Program-made: the position numbers and the translations under genes
Shown here: one piece after another, positions 15,376 to 23,345 of the stretch
Numbering within the stretch: the stretch's first letter is position 1
Layout of the letters: every line of letters begins with the position of its first letter
The notes under the pieces: generated by a model
What the model was told of the DNA's origin: nothing
Seen by the model: the letters and a program-made list of their open reading frames with translations, nothing else
The model's database searches: none
Assembly (NCBI GenBank): GCA_905214725.1
Contig: CAJMNH010000019.1
Location: forward strand, 1-27,276
Length of the DNA stretch: 27,276 nt
From: an uncultured bacterium
GTDB lineage: Bacteria; Bacteroidota; Bacteroidia; Bacteroidales; Rikenellaceae
Direction: 5' to 3'

Positions 15376-16365
15376 ATGGTTACACTCGATGCGATACGCT
15401 GCCCCGTCGCACAGGAACTGGAGGAGTTCGAAACGTTCGTCCGCAAGAATTTCAAGGTGGAGAACGAGTTGATCTCGGGCATGGTCGACTACATTCTCTC
15501 GACGCGCGGGAAAGGCGTACGGCCGTTGCTCGTCCTGCTCTCGGCGGCATTGAACGCGCCTGCCGGCAGCGGCGGCATCGGACAGCGCACCTATCTGGCG
15601 GCGATGCTCGTGGAGATCATCCACACCGCTTCGCTCATTCACGACGACGTGATCGACGAGTCGGATATCCGACGCGGACGCGCCTCGGCCAACGCCAAAT
15701 GGCAGTCACGCAACGCCGTGGTGCTGGGCGACTACCTGCTGGCGCGCAACATGGAGATCGGCATGCGCAGCGCGCAGTACGACATCGTCTCCTACGTCAT
15801 CACGTCGATCGCCACCCTCTGCGAGGGAGAGTTGTTACAGAGCGACCACGCACAGCGCATGGAACTTACGCGCGACGCCTATCTGGAGATCATCTATAAG
15901 AAAACCGCCAGCCTGCTGGGCATCAGCGCCGGCGTCGGGGCACTCTCGGCCGGCGCTTCGCATGAAAAGATCGCCCGAATGCGCCGCTTCGGCGATGCGT
16001 TGGGCATGGCGTTTCAGATTCAGGACGACATTCTCGACTATACGCGCGGCGCCGCAACGGGCAAGCCCTCGAACAACGACCTGCGCGAACACAAGATTAC
16101 CCTGCCGCTGCTGCTGTCACTCGACCGCACCGACGAAGCGCGCCGGCGCGAACTGCTCGGCCTGCTTTCCCGCTGCCGCGAGGATGAAACGGCGGTCGAC
16201 GCCCTGCAACGCGCCGTCGAGGAGCAGGGAGGGCTGCAAGAGGCGTCGAAGGTAATGCAAGGCTATCTGCAACAGGCCACCGCGCTGCTTGCAGAGTGGC
16301 CCGACACGCCCGTCCGTTCGGCGCTGGTCAACCTCTGCGCCTATGTAGCCGAACGCAACCGATAA
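15376..16365 (+). CDS. Polyprenyl diphosphate synthase (trans-isoprenyl diphosphate synthase family)
   Basis: The 329-residue protein condenses isopentenyl diphosphate onto an allylic diphosphate. Both aspartate-rich motifs are present: first LIHDDVIDESD (Asp90, Asp91, Asp94) and second QIQDDILDYT (Asp217, Asp218, Asp221), with GKGVRPLLVLLS (46-57) for diphosphate binding and GDYLLA between. Length and motifs fit all-trans long-chain synthases (octaprenyl type, IspB-like), which supply the menaquinone side chain in Bacteroidales; chain length cannot be settled from sequence by eye. The residues before the first motif are small (His83-Thr84-Ala85), compatible with a longer product. The stop is 24 bases before the permease ATG. 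Confidence 0.93.
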   Translation: MVTLDAIRCPVAQELEEFETFVRKNFKVENELISGMVDYILSTRGKGVRPLLVLLSAALNAPAGSGGIGQRTYLAAMLVEIIHTASLIHDDVIDESDIRRGRASANAKWQSRNAVVLGDYLLARNMEIGMRSAQYDIVSYVITSIATLCEGELLQSDHAQRMELTRDAYLEIIYKKTASLLGISAGVGALSAGASHEKIARMRRFGDALGMAFQIQDDILDYTRGAATGKPSNNDLREHKITLPLLLSLDRTDEARRRELLGLLSRCREDETAVDALQRAVEEQGGLQEASKVMQGYLQQATALLAEWPDTPVRSALVNLCAYVAERNR

Positions 16366-16389
16366 CGAATAAAACCAATCTGAAATATT

Positions 16390-17658
16390 ATGGAAAAACA
16401 GAAAAAAAACTACGTACTGCCCATCGCGATGATGTTTGCGTTGTTTGCGATGATCTCCTTCGTGACGGGGCTTCAGAACCCGATGGGAATCATCGTTAAG
16501 AACCAATTCGGGGCTTCGAACTTCATGTCGCAGCTCGGCAACGCGGCCAACTTCATCGCCTATGCCTTCATGGGACTTCCGGCAGGTCTGATGCTCCAGC
16601 GCATCGGCTACAAGAAGACGGCGCTCGCAGCCGTTGCCGTGGGCTTCATCGGGGTCGGAATCTCCTATCTCTCTGGACTGATGTCCAGTTTCAGCGTCTA
16701 TCTGATCGGAGCGTTCGTTTCGGGCTTCTCGATGTGTATGCTCAATACGGTGGTCAATCCCATGCTCAATACGCTGGGCGGCGGCGGCAACCGCGGCAAC
16801 CAGCTCATTCAGTTCGGCGGTTCGATGAACTCGCTGGCCGCAACGATCGTACCGGTGCTGGTAGGCTACCTGATGGGCAACGCCGCACAGGCGACCATCA
16901 GCGACGCAGCGCCCGCCCTGTTCATCGCCATGGGCATCTTCGCACTGACCTTCATCGTGATGCTCGTCATGGAGATTCCCGAGCCTTACGCCCTGACCAG
17001 CGAAAAAACCGCCGAAAAGAACGAGCACAGCGCCCTGTCGTTCCGGCACTTCATACTCGGCACGGTCGCCATCTTCGTCTATGTCGGCGTCGAGGTGGGC
17101 ATTCCCAACTTCGCCAACCTCTTCATGACCACCGATCTGGGGATCGACACCACCGTAGCCGGTTCGGTCGTCGGAACCTATTGGTTCCTGATGCTTATCG
17201 GCCGCTTCGTCGGCGGTTCGCTCGGCGCCAAGATCTCGCCCAAGACGATGCTTTCGACCGTGGCGACGGTAGCCTGTCTATTGGTTATCTGCGCCATGCT
17301 CTGCCCCGTCAGCGCCATGGTGAGCATGCCCGTCTTCCAAAGCGACATCTCGTTCGGCATCGCGCAGGTTCCGGTCAGCATCATGCTGCTGGTGCTTTGC
17401 GGTCTGTGCACTTCGGTAATGTGGGGCGGCATCTTCAATCTGGCCGTCGAGGGGCTGGGCAAGTACACCTCGGCCGCATCGGGCATCTTCATGGTAATGG
17501 TCTGCGGCGGCGGCATCCTGCCTCTGATACAGGGCTTGGTAGCCGACCACGCGGGTTACATGATGTCCTTCTGGGTCGTCTTCGCCGGCGTGCTTTATAT
17601 CCTCTACTATGCGCTTGCCGGTCACAAGAACGTCAACACGAACATTCAGGTGGACTAA
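16390..17658 (+). CDS. Sugar permease, FHS family (FucP-like major facilitator)
   Basis: This 422-residue inner-membrane protein has about 12 hydrophobic helices. The N-terminus VLPIAMMFALFAMISFVTGLQNP and the segments ANFIAYAFMGLPAGLMLQRIGYKK, MLNTVVNPMLNTLGG and GNQLIQFGGSMNSLAATIVP are the signatures of the FHS (fucose-galactose-glucose:H+ symporter) branch of the major facilitator superfamily. Bacteroidales homologues import monosaccharides, usually by proton symport. No sugar catabolism gene is adjacent, so the substrate is open. It probably shares a transcript with the prenyl synthase upstream and ends at the strong hairpin 17681-17712. Confidence 0.92.
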   Translation: MEKQKKNYVLPIAMMFALFAMISFVTGLQNPMGIIVKNQFGASNFMSQLGNAANFIAYAFMGLPAGLMLQRIGYKKTALAAVAVGFIGVGISYLSGLMSSFSVYLIGAFVSGFSMCMLNTVVNPMLNTLGGGGNRGNQLIQFGGSMNSLAATIVPVLVGYLMGNAAQATISDAAPALFIAMGIFALTFIVMLVMEIPEPYALTSEKTAEKNEHSALSFRHFILGTVAIFVYVGVEVGIPNFANLFMTTDLGIDTTVAGSVVGTYWFLMLIGRFVGGSLGAKISPKTMLSTVATVACLLVICAMLCPVSAMVSMPVFQSDISFGIAQVPVSIMLLVLCGLCTSVMWGGIFNLAVEGLGKYTSAASGIFMVMVCGGGILPLIQGLVADHAGYMMSFWVVFAGVLYILYYALAGHKNVNTNIQVD

Positions 17659-17680
17659 GCGTCCTCGCACAATATGAATT

Positions 17681-17712
17681 AAAGAGCCGGTCTCACATGA
17701 GACCGGCTCTTT
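17681..17712. terminator. Bidirectional intrinsic terminator
   Basis: AAAGAGCCGGTCTC, loop ACAT, and GAGACCGGCTCTTT form a perfect 14-bp stem, with A- and T-rich ends on either strand. It lies between the convergent permease (stop 17658) and acyltransferase (stop 17728). Confidence 0.9.
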
Positions 17713-17727
17713 GTCTTCGGGGGGGGG

Positions 17728-18867
17728 TTACATCACCACGCGGCGCGTCACGCGCCAGCGGCTCATCGCCCAGACGACGAAGGCGCTGAGGCCGAAAGCG
17801 GCGCAGGCCATGCAGACGATCCGCAACCCGTCGGGCAGCGCGGCGCAATCGAACAGATCGTAGCTCACGGGAACAAGGATATAGTGGCACAGATAGATGC
17901 CGAAGGTAAGCGCCGCCAAGCGCGTAAGCCACGGCCGGGCTTCGACAGCGAGTTTTTGCACGATGACGAAGACGGGCAGCGTCATCAGGAAGACATTGAT
18001 TCCGGCAAAATACCAAACGATCTCCAAATAGGCGTAGTTACCCGGGAAATAACGCTGCGTAATCACATAGCCCACCGACGTAATGAGATAGCCGACGACA
18101 AAGAGCGGCAGCATCACGCCGAGCGTCCGCCGCCAACTCCACTGCAAGGGATAGCGCACCAGATAGTAGGCGAGCACCAAATAGCCGACGAAGCCCGAAA
18201 AGTAATAGAACGTCCCGTAATCGTTCCAGTCGCAAACGCCCCAGATACCCATATTGCCGTAGTTCCCCTCGTAGCCCAGCATCGGAGCGGCCATCTTCAC
18301 GTAAGGCAATACCAGCGTAACGCCCCAGATCAGCAGAAAGAGTTTCAAATCGCGCTGCGAAGCTTGCCGCATCCATGCGCTCAATACCGGCATCAGCAGG
18401 TAGAGTCCCACGAGCATGTAGAGATACCACAACGGTACGGTATCGAAGTTGAAGTTGAAGACAAAAGTATACAACCGAGTCCACAGCGTCGCCGCCGAAT
18501 GATCTCCGGGTGTGATCAGAGGGCTCTGCGTGGCTGCGCCGAAGCTGTTCAGATAGGCGAAGAAGAGCAGCGGCAACGCCAGCGACCAAAAAATGAGCGG
18601 CGGCAGAATGCGGCCGATGCGGCGACGATAGAACGGCCCCATGCCCCCGCCGACGGGCAACAGCAGCACGCCGGTCATCATCACGAAGAGCGGTACGCAG
18701 GGCCGCACCAGACTGCCGGCGAAGACACCGGTCAAAAACGCGCCGCGATCGGCGTCGAACTGCCCCACGAAGGGGTCGCAACAGTGGGAAAAGACGACCA
18801 GAAAGCAGGCCAGCACACGCAGCAGGTCCACCCATCCGATGTGCTCTTTTCGGGAAACAGAGGTCAT
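17728..18867 (-). CDS. Membrane acyltransferase (acyltransferase 3 / OafA-WecH family)
   Basis: The 379-residue protein begins with the family motif WVDLLRVLACFLVVFSHCCDP, containing Arg17 and the proposed catalytic His28, and has about ten transmembrane helices. Other typical pieces are RPCVPLFVMMTGVLLLP, FYRRRIGRILPPLIFWS and the late GIYLCHYILVPV. Members move acyl groups, often acetyl, across the inner membrane onto sugars of O-antigen, enterobacterial common antigen or peptidoglycan. The glycosyltransferases a few kilobases away make a surface-glycan substrate plausible, but this is inference. The stop codon is directly followed (minus strand) by nine C residues, then the shared terminator. 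The promoter is unclear; TATCTTTA at 19112-19119 is a candidate that would give a leader of about 240 bases. Confidence 0.88.
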   Translation of the reverse strand: MTSVSRKEHIGWVDLLRVLACFLVVFSHCCDPFVGQFDADRGAFLTGVFAGSLVRPCVPLFVMMTGVLLLPVGGGMGPFYRRRIGRILPPLIFWSLALPLLFFAYLNSFGAATQSPLITPGDHSAATLWTRLYTFVFNFNFDTVPLWYLYMLVGLYLLMPVLSAWMRQASQRDLKLFLLIWGVTLVLPYVKMAAPMLGYEGNYGNMGIWGVCDWNDYGTFYYFSGFVGYLVLAYYLVRYPLQWSWRRTLGVMLPLFVVGYLITSVGYVITQRYFPGNYAYLEIVWYFAGINVFLMTLPVFVIVQKLAVEARPWLTRLAALTFGIYLCHYILVPVSYDLFDCAALPDGLRIVCMACAAFGLSAFVVWAMSRWRVTRRVVM

Positions 18868-19265
18868 AATTTATCCAACAGGTTAATCGTTTTTCACGCG
18901 TTCGCAAAAACATTCGCGCCTCGGTTCGGAAGCGCGCGAAACCGGCGATCCCCGTCGCAGAACTGAAACCCCGCACAGGGCCGAAACAGGACGGTCCCGA
19001 TTCATGTCGGGTCGGAACAGTCCTTGAAATTCCGCTCCAAAAACGGAAAACGAAGGGACCAAACCCGCCGAAACGCACTGTTCAGCAGACCGGAATCAAG
19101 AGTTTACGCGGATAAAGATACGAAAAATGCAACTGGCCGCAAATTTTTCTCCGCCGCCATGCAGGATTTTGCATGCGGAGGCATTTATTATATACCGAAA
19201 GTCGGAGTATCCGATTGAAAAAGGGAATTTGCAGGTTGAGCGCAGGGGATTGCAGCCGGATGTAT
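18868..19265. other. Intergenic region without a gene
   Basis: I see no convincing coding sequence. A bulged inverted repeat lies at 19149-19180 (CTCCG and CATGCA arms pairing with TGCATG and CGGAG, with GCCG unpaired on one side). A possible minus-strand -7 box TATCTTTA is at 19112-19119. The short open frames on either strand have atypical composition and no motif. Confidence 0.45.
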
Positions 19266-19407
19266 AAAAAAATCGAGGTAATCCGAGAGGGTATTCGATT
19301 TCGGACGAGCACCGTCCTGAAATCTTAGCAACGAAACGAATTCATTACAACCTCTCGAGTTCCTCTACCAACCTAAAACTACTAACCTAAATGAACCTTA
19401 AAACTTC
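19266..19407 (-). ncRNA. Putative small RNA 1 (about 140 nt), paralogue of small RNA 2
   Basis: Downstream of a full promoter, the minus strand gives a leader beginning GTGAAGTTTTAAGG with three spaced AGGTT motifs and ending TTTTAGGTTGGT, followed by a structured body. The body has a long hairpin at 19297-19324: GATTTC, bulged A, GGACG, loop GTGCT, CGTCC, GAAATC. A closing stem uses TCGAG and GTAAT (19344-19358) with ATTACCTCGA (19273-19282), followed by a run of seven U. This is the shape of an independent RNA with an intrinsic terminator. No ORF in it looks coding. Identity is unknown; known Bacteroidales RNA families such as 6S-like RNA should be compared. Confidence 0.65.
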
Positions 19408-19463
19408 ACCTGCAAAGATAAAGGGTTTTTCGGAACTATGCAAGGATTTTAGTAAATTTTTTT
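19361..19463 (-). repeat. Direct repeat, copy 1: promoter plus RNA leader
   Basis: This 103-base stretch is about 90% identical to 19667-19767, in the same orientation. On the minus strand it comprises an AT-rich upstream segment, the -33 and -7 boxes, and the first 43 bases of the putative RNA. Similarity stops shortly after the leader. Confidence 0.9.
19413..19444 (-). promoter_or_regulatory. Promoter of putative small RNA 1
   Basis: On the minus strand a CTTG -33 box (19441-19444), a 20-base spacer and TATCTTTG (19413-19420) form a near-consensus Bacteroidota promoter. An AT-rich stretch immediately upstream resembles an UP element. Confidence 0.75.
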
Positions 19464-19618
19464 AATATTTTATTTAGATTTTTTAGTAACTGCGTGGTTA
19501 TGTGGTTTTTTACGATAGGACGGCCGATATGAAACGCACATCGAAAAACATTCATCCGACGGATCGCACCGTTTTCCTTCTACCGGACGGCTCGGCACGG
19601 ACGTTGTTCGAAAAGCAT

Positions 19619-19711
19619 AAAAAAAAAGGAAACCCGACACCGGACAGAACGTCGCGGCTCGTTGTTTCCTCACCAACCTAAAACTACTAACCTAAATGAA
19701 CCTTAAAACTT
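19619..19711 (-). ncRNA. Putative small RNA 2 (about 92 nt), paralogue of small RNA 1
   Basis: The minus strand carries the same promoter and the same leader as small RNA 1 up to GGTTGGT. It then diverges into a short body: a stem AGGAAAC (19664-19670 on the minus strand) with GTTTCCT (19627-19633), extended inside by a bulged GCGAC/GTCGG pairing, followed by a run of nine U. The whole unit from start to U-tract is about 92 bases. A frame from TTG at 19676 to 19470 runs through this terminator and is not considered a gene. Confidence 0.65.
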
Positions 19712-19767
19712 CACTGCAAAGATAAGGGGTTTTTCGGAGTTGTGCAAGGATTTTAGTAAATTTTTTT
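19667..19767 (-). repeat. Direct repeat, copy 2: promoter plus RNA leader
   Basis: Nearly identical to 19361-19463; the differences are mostly in the spacer between -33 and -7 and one base missing next to the start site. The AGGTT-bearing leader is unchanged between the copies. Confidence 0.9.
19717..19748 (-). promoter_or_regulatory. Promoter of putative small RNA 2
   Basis: On the minus strand a CTTG box (19745-19748), a 20-base spacer and TATCTTTG (19717-19724). Compared with copy 1, the spacer has changed at several bases while both boxes and the spacing are kept. Confidence 0.75.
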
Positions 19768-19843
19768 ATGATTTTTTAAAGAAATTTTAATATATACATA
19801 TAAACAGCTAATTAACAAACAGTTGAATTACAATTTAATTTTT

Positions 19844-19875
19844 ATTGTTTTCCGAATGAAATAGTCGTAACTTTG
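19844..19875 (+). promoter_or_regulatory. Promoter of the plus-strand glycosyltransferase pair
   Basis: ATTG (19844-19847), a 20-base spacer and TAACTTTG (19868-19875) match the Bacteroidota -33/-7 pattern. The predicted start site near 19882 leaves a leader of about 12 bases before the ATG at 19894 and excludes the upstream in-frame TTG at 19873, which lies inside the -7 box. Confidence 0.7.
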
Positions 19876-19893
19876 CACGCCCTATTAAAGTTT

Positions 19894-20808
19894 ATGGTTT
19901 CGGTCATCATTCCCAACTATTGTCATGCGCCCTATCTGACTCAGCGCATCGACTCTGTGCTCGCGCAGTCCTACTCCGATTTCGAAGTGGTACTGCTCGA
20001 CGACCGTTCTACGGACGGGAGCCGTGAGATCATCGAACGTTACCGAAATCATCCACGTATCAAGCAGATCGTCTACAACGACCGCAACAGCGGTTCGGCC
20101 TTCGCCCAATGGCGTAAAGGATTCGCGCTTACCGACGGCGAATACATCTGGATCGCCGAGAGCGACGACTATGCCGACCCCTCCTTCCTCGCACGCTGCG
20201 TGGAGGAACTCGACGCCGATCCCGCGTGCGTACTGGCCCATACGCTGAGCCGCACGGTGGATACCGACGGACGGCCGCAGGGAAAGGTCCGCGATGCGGG
20301 ACGCTCCGTGCGGCGCATGGACGGAAAGCGTTTCGTCGTGAGGCATCTGTTGCGCCGCAACGAGCTCTACAATGCCAGCATGGCCGTTTTCCGCCGCTCC
20401 GCGTTACCCGCGCCCGAGGAGTACGCCGGATTTCGTTACGCCGGCGACTGGTATTTCTGGATGCTGGTCGCTCTGCAAGGCCGCGTCGCCACCGTCTTCG
20501 AACCGCTCAATGCCTTCCGCCGCCACGCTGCGGCCACTACGTCGCGCGGCGAACAGACGGGCGGGCTCTACGAGGAGGTGCTGCGCATCCTGCCGGCCGT
20601 TTTCGACCGGCTGCGGACGGCGCCGCCGGTACGCTGGGCGCTCGAAGGCAAGCAGCTCTGCCGGCTGCACAAAGCCCGTCGGCATTTCGGACGGAACGCG
20701 ACGTACGAACGGCTCTGGAGTCGCTGGTGCGAAGCATACAGGTTCAATCTGTTGCGCAGAACGTGGTACAGGATTTACAGGGCGCTGCCCGATCGTATGT
20801 TTTTTTAA
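19894..20808 (+). CDS. Glycosyltransferase family 2 protein
   Basis: The 304-residue cytosolic or membrane-associated enzyme has a GT-A fold: MVSVIIPNYCHAPYLTQRID at the start, nucleotide-binding DDRSTDGS (Asp36, Asp37), and the metal-binding region AESDDYADP (Asp91, Asp92) after the strand YIWI. NELYNASMAVFRRS and the YAGDWYFWMLVAL segment with its acidic residue are typical acceptor-side elements. It transfers a sugar from a nucleotide donor to a glycan; donor and acceptor are not predictable here. The C-terminus is rich in Arg and Trp without a transmembrane helix. The start is set by the promoter just upstream. Seven bases separate it from the next glycosyltransferase gene. Confidence 0.92.
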   Translation: MVSVIIPNYCHAPYLTQRIDSVLAQSYSDFEVVLLDDRSTDGSREIIERYRNHPRIKQIVYNDRNSGSAFAQWRKGFALTDGEYIWIAESDDYADPSFLARCVEELDADPACVLAHTLSRTVDTDGRPQGKVRDAGRSVRRMDGKRFVVRHLLRRNELYNASMAVFRRSALPAPEEYAGFRYAGDWYFWMLVALQGRVATVFEPLNAFRRHAAATTSRGEQTGGLYEEVLRILPAVFDRLRTAPPVRWALEGKQLCRLHKARRHFGRNATYERLWSRWCEAYRFNLLRRTWYRIYRALPDRMFF

Positions 20809-20815
20809 TGTGAAG

Positions 20816-21649
20816 ATGGAACAATTCAAGACATCACTGGTCATCTCGACCTACAACTGGCCGGAAGCATTGGAGCTTTGCTTGAAAAGCGGTTTGCAGC
20901 AAACGGTCGCGCCCGACGAAATACTGGTCGCCGACGACGGTTCGGACGAACGTACCGCCCGGCTGATCGCCCGTTACCGCGGGGAGTCGGAGATTCCGAT
21001 CGTCCACGTATGGCAGGAGGACACCGGATTTCGGCTAGGCAGCATCCGCAATAAGGCGATTGCGCGCGCCACGGGCGACTACATCATCCAGATCGACGGC
21101 GACGTCATTCTCCATCCCGATTTCGTGCGCGACCACATCTCCGTCGCGCGTCCGGGACGCTTCGTCAGCGGCAGCCGCGTATTGTTGGGTCCCGAATATT
21201 CGGCAGAACTGCTGGAGAACCGCTCGATCGATGTCAACGTCTGGAAAAAGGATGTCTCCAACAAACTGAACGCCATCCGCATCCCCTGGGTATCGCCGAT
21301 CTTCGGCCGCTACAAACCCGAAGTGACACGCGGCTGCAACATGGCGTTCTGGCGCGACGACGCCATTTGCGTCAACGGTTACAACGAACTGATCCAGGGA
21401 TGGGGCAGCGAAGATTACGAATTCGGGATGCGACTCAGCCACATCGGTACGCAACATTTCGCACTGAAACTCGCCGGAAGCGTCTACCATATCTATCACA
21501 ACGTCCGCGCCCGCGACCAGTCGGTCACCAACCAAGTGCTAGCCAACCTCACGCGCAACCGACGCCTGCTGCGCTGCAAGCAAGGTATTTCGCAATACCT
21601 CTATCCCGATCCCGAAATGGCGGGACTGGTGGGAGAAATGCGGGAATAG
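20816..21649 (+). CDS. Glycosyltransferase family 2 with galactosyltransferase-like C-terminal domain
   Basis: The 277-residue protein begins MEQFKTSLVISTYNWPEALE, with DDGSDERT (Asp40, Asp41) for nucleotide binding, DTGFRLGSIRNKAI, and the DxD motif IDGDVILHPDF (Asp94, Asp96). The later RGCNMAFWRDD and GWGSEDYEFGMRL (195-207) are the catalytic elements of the Glyco_transf_7C type found in chondroitin-polymerase-like and LPS glycosyltransferases. The ATG at 20816 is preferred; the frame is open far upstream but overlaps the preceding gene. It ends 20 bases from the convergent DUF5672 gene, with no strong terminator visible between them. Confidence 0.92.
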   Translation: MEQFKTSLVISTYNWPEALELCLKSGLQQTVAPDEILVADDGSDERTARLIARYRGESEIPIVHVWQEDTGFRLGSIRNKAIARATGDYIIQIDGDVILHPDFVRDHISVARPGRFVSGSRVLLGPEYSAELLENRSIDVNVWKKDVSNKLNAIRIPWVSPIFGRYKPEVTRGCNMAFWRDDAICVNGYNELIQGWGSEDYEFGMRLSHIGTQHFALKLAGSVYHIYHNVRARDQSVTNQVLANLTRNRRLLRCKQGISQYLYPDPEMAGLVGEMRE

Positions 21650-21669
21650 CTCCGCGGCGGCGGAACCGG

Positions 21670-22458
21670 TCAGTCCGCTGCGGGAATGATACCCCTCCAC
21701 GCCCGGCGCATACGGCGTTTCGTCCAGCTGTGACAACCGAACGGCAGCTTGCCGCCCAACCGGCGCAACGCATACGCAGGGTGGGTGTCGATCGAGAAGC
21801 GCAACGCCTCGTCGGGCGTCGGATAACGGAATTCGCGGGGCACGACCGCCCAAAACACATCCTCGTTATAGAGATGGCAGGTGTTCGCAAGAAAGGTTTC
21901 GGCCTCCGTGCGATAGGTCGCACACGCCTGTCGGAACGCCTCCACACGGCGCAGCGACAATCCGCCGTTGCCGATCCGGCCGTAAAGCACCTGCCGCGAG
22001 AACTCGTCGCGACGACGCATCATCTCTCCCCGCCACTGCATATACTGTTTCACCAACGGAAGCTCATAAAGCGGCCGCCGGAGCCACGGCGCAGCTACGC
22101 AGTCGTATCCCCGCCGACACCACTCTTCGAGTTCGTCGCGGAAAATCCACGCGTCGGTATGACAGATCAGGATATACTCCACGTCGGGAAATAACGCATA
22201 AAACGCCTCGCTGAGCATCATGCGGTTATATCCCGCAATACCGTTGCGCCGGCCGAGCCACTCGCCGCTTACGGCGAGCGTCTCCAATCCCAGTTCACGG
22301 CAGCAGGCGGGCGGCGTCACCCCTTCGGGATGAAGCACCACGAAGGGCCATGCCGCCAGCAAGCGGACGTTGTTACGCAATGAAATCTCCTCGTCGGAGG
22401 TCAGTTCCCGATAGACGGGTACGACGACTTTGACGAGCGAACGGGGGGATTCAGCCAT
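21670..22458 (-). CDS. DUF5672 family protein, probable glycosyltransferase-like
   Basis: The 262-residue protein has the pattern of DUF5672, a family found in glycan loci: VKVVVPVYREL at the start, NNVRLLAAWPFVVLHPEG, GIAGYNRMMLSEAFY, VEYILICHTDAWIFRDEL with His100-Thr101-Asp102 where GT-A enzymes have their DxD, and IGNGGLSLRRVEAF followed by NEDVFWAVVP. These resemble the acceptor and catalytic elements of GT-A enzymes, but activity has not, to my knowledge, been shown for the family. The ATG at 22458 overlaps the upstream glycosyltransferase stop by eight bases, indicating tight coupling. It is the last gene of its operon. Confidence 0.88.
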   Translation of the reverse strand: MAESPRSLVKVVVPVYRELTSDEEISLRNNVRLLAAWPFVVLHPEGVTPPACCRELGLETLAVSGEWLGRRNGIAGYNRMMLSEAFYALFPDVEYILICHTDAWIFRDELEEWCRRGYDCVAAPWLRRPLYELPLVKQYMQWRGEMMRRRDEFSRQVLYGRIGNGGLSLRRVEAFRQACATYRTEAETFLANTCHLYNEDVFWAVVPREFRYPTPDEALRFSIDTHPAYALRRLGGKLPFGCHSWTKRRMRRAWRGIIPAAD

Positions 22459-23341
22459 GTTTTACGAGCGATTTGAGATGATACTTCAGATATTTCAGCG
22501 GCAACGCCCACGAGGCGGCATGGCCGGGATATTTGCGGATGTAACGCCCGATCTCCCGCACGCCGCAAGCGGTGAATAACCGCTTCTGACAGAGCAGTTT
22601 CAAAAAATAGGCCTCGGCACGGCGGTCAAGATCGGCAAGTCGGGCCCCATCGAGCGGCTCGACGCTCAGCGGCAGCCGCTCGGCCCATTTGCGGTGGTAG
22701 GTTTCGAGCGCTTCGAGCCACCCGTAGGAGTAGGCTCCCGCCGAGAAATGCTCGACGAGCACCGTATTGCAAACATAGTTGCGAAGACCCGCGGCGGCGA
22801 CGGCCGTCGTGAAATCGAGGTCGTAGCAGTGGAATCCGGGCAGCGTCCGCGCGTCGAACGGCGTAGCGGCCCATACATCACGCCGCACGACCAGACACAT
22901 GCCGTCGAGCGTAATCACGGGGGAGAACTCCGCGCCATCGGGATTTTTCGCGTGCAGATGGCGCCGGCCGCCGTGATGCTGCACATAGTTCGCGCGCATA
23001 TCGCCCACGCCGTGCAGCCAAGCCGTCGTCCGCCGCAGTTTAAGCACGCTCCCCGCAAAGCCGACGGCACCGCAGTCCGGCTCGTTCAGTTTCACGGCAA
23101 GACGCCCGCCCCACCCTTCGGTCAGGAACCGGACATCCTCGTGCACGAAACAGAGATATTCTCCCGCGCTCCGCTCGGCACAGCGGTTGTAAACCTCGCT
23201 CAACCCCGTATTCCGACCACGGTTGTCCCACGCTACGAATTCAAAGGATTCCCCGATCGTTTCGGCGACGTTTTGTCGCAACGCTCCGGCGGCCGCAGGA
23301 TCGACCGAACAGCAGATCAGGGTAAAACGCGGTTTTTCCAT
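22451..23341 (-). CDS. Glycosyltransferase, StrF-like GT-A domain
   Basis: The 296-residue protein starts KPRFTLICCSVDP and has FEFVAWDNRGRNTGLSEVYNRC followed by GEYLCFVHEDVRFL (His67-Glu68-Asp69), characteristic of the StrF-like glycosyltransferase 2 subfamily (PF13712 type). LDGMCLVVRRDVW and FHCYDLDFTTAVAAAGL match the later conserved elements. A basic C-terminus (LKYLKYHLKSLVKHG) may contact the membrane. Substrates are unknown. It begins four bases after the stop of the FAD-dependent dehydrogenase and overlaps the next gene, so the three genes form one operon. Confidence 0.88.
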   Translation of the reverse strand: MEKPRFTLICCSVDPAAAGALRQNVAETIGESFEFVAWDNRGRNTGLSEVYNRCAERSAGEYLCFVHEDVRFLTEGWGGRLAVKLNEPDCGAVGFAGSVLKLRRTTAWLHGVGDMRANYVQHHGGRRHLHAKNPDGAEFSPVITLDGMCLVVRRDVWAATPFDARTLPGFHCYDLDFTTAVAAAGLRNYVCNTVLVEHFSAGAYSYGWLEALETYHRKWAERLPLSVEPLDGARLADLDRRAEAYFLKLLCQKRLFTACGVREIGRYIRKYPGHAASWALPLKYLKYHLKSLVKHG

Positions 23342-23345
23342 TCCG

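Noticed and set aside
19470..19676. 68-residue minus-strand ORF starting at TTG in the second RNA leader
   Set aside because: It crosses the U9 terminator of putative small RNA 2, has no homologous counterpart after copy 1, and has unremarkable composition.
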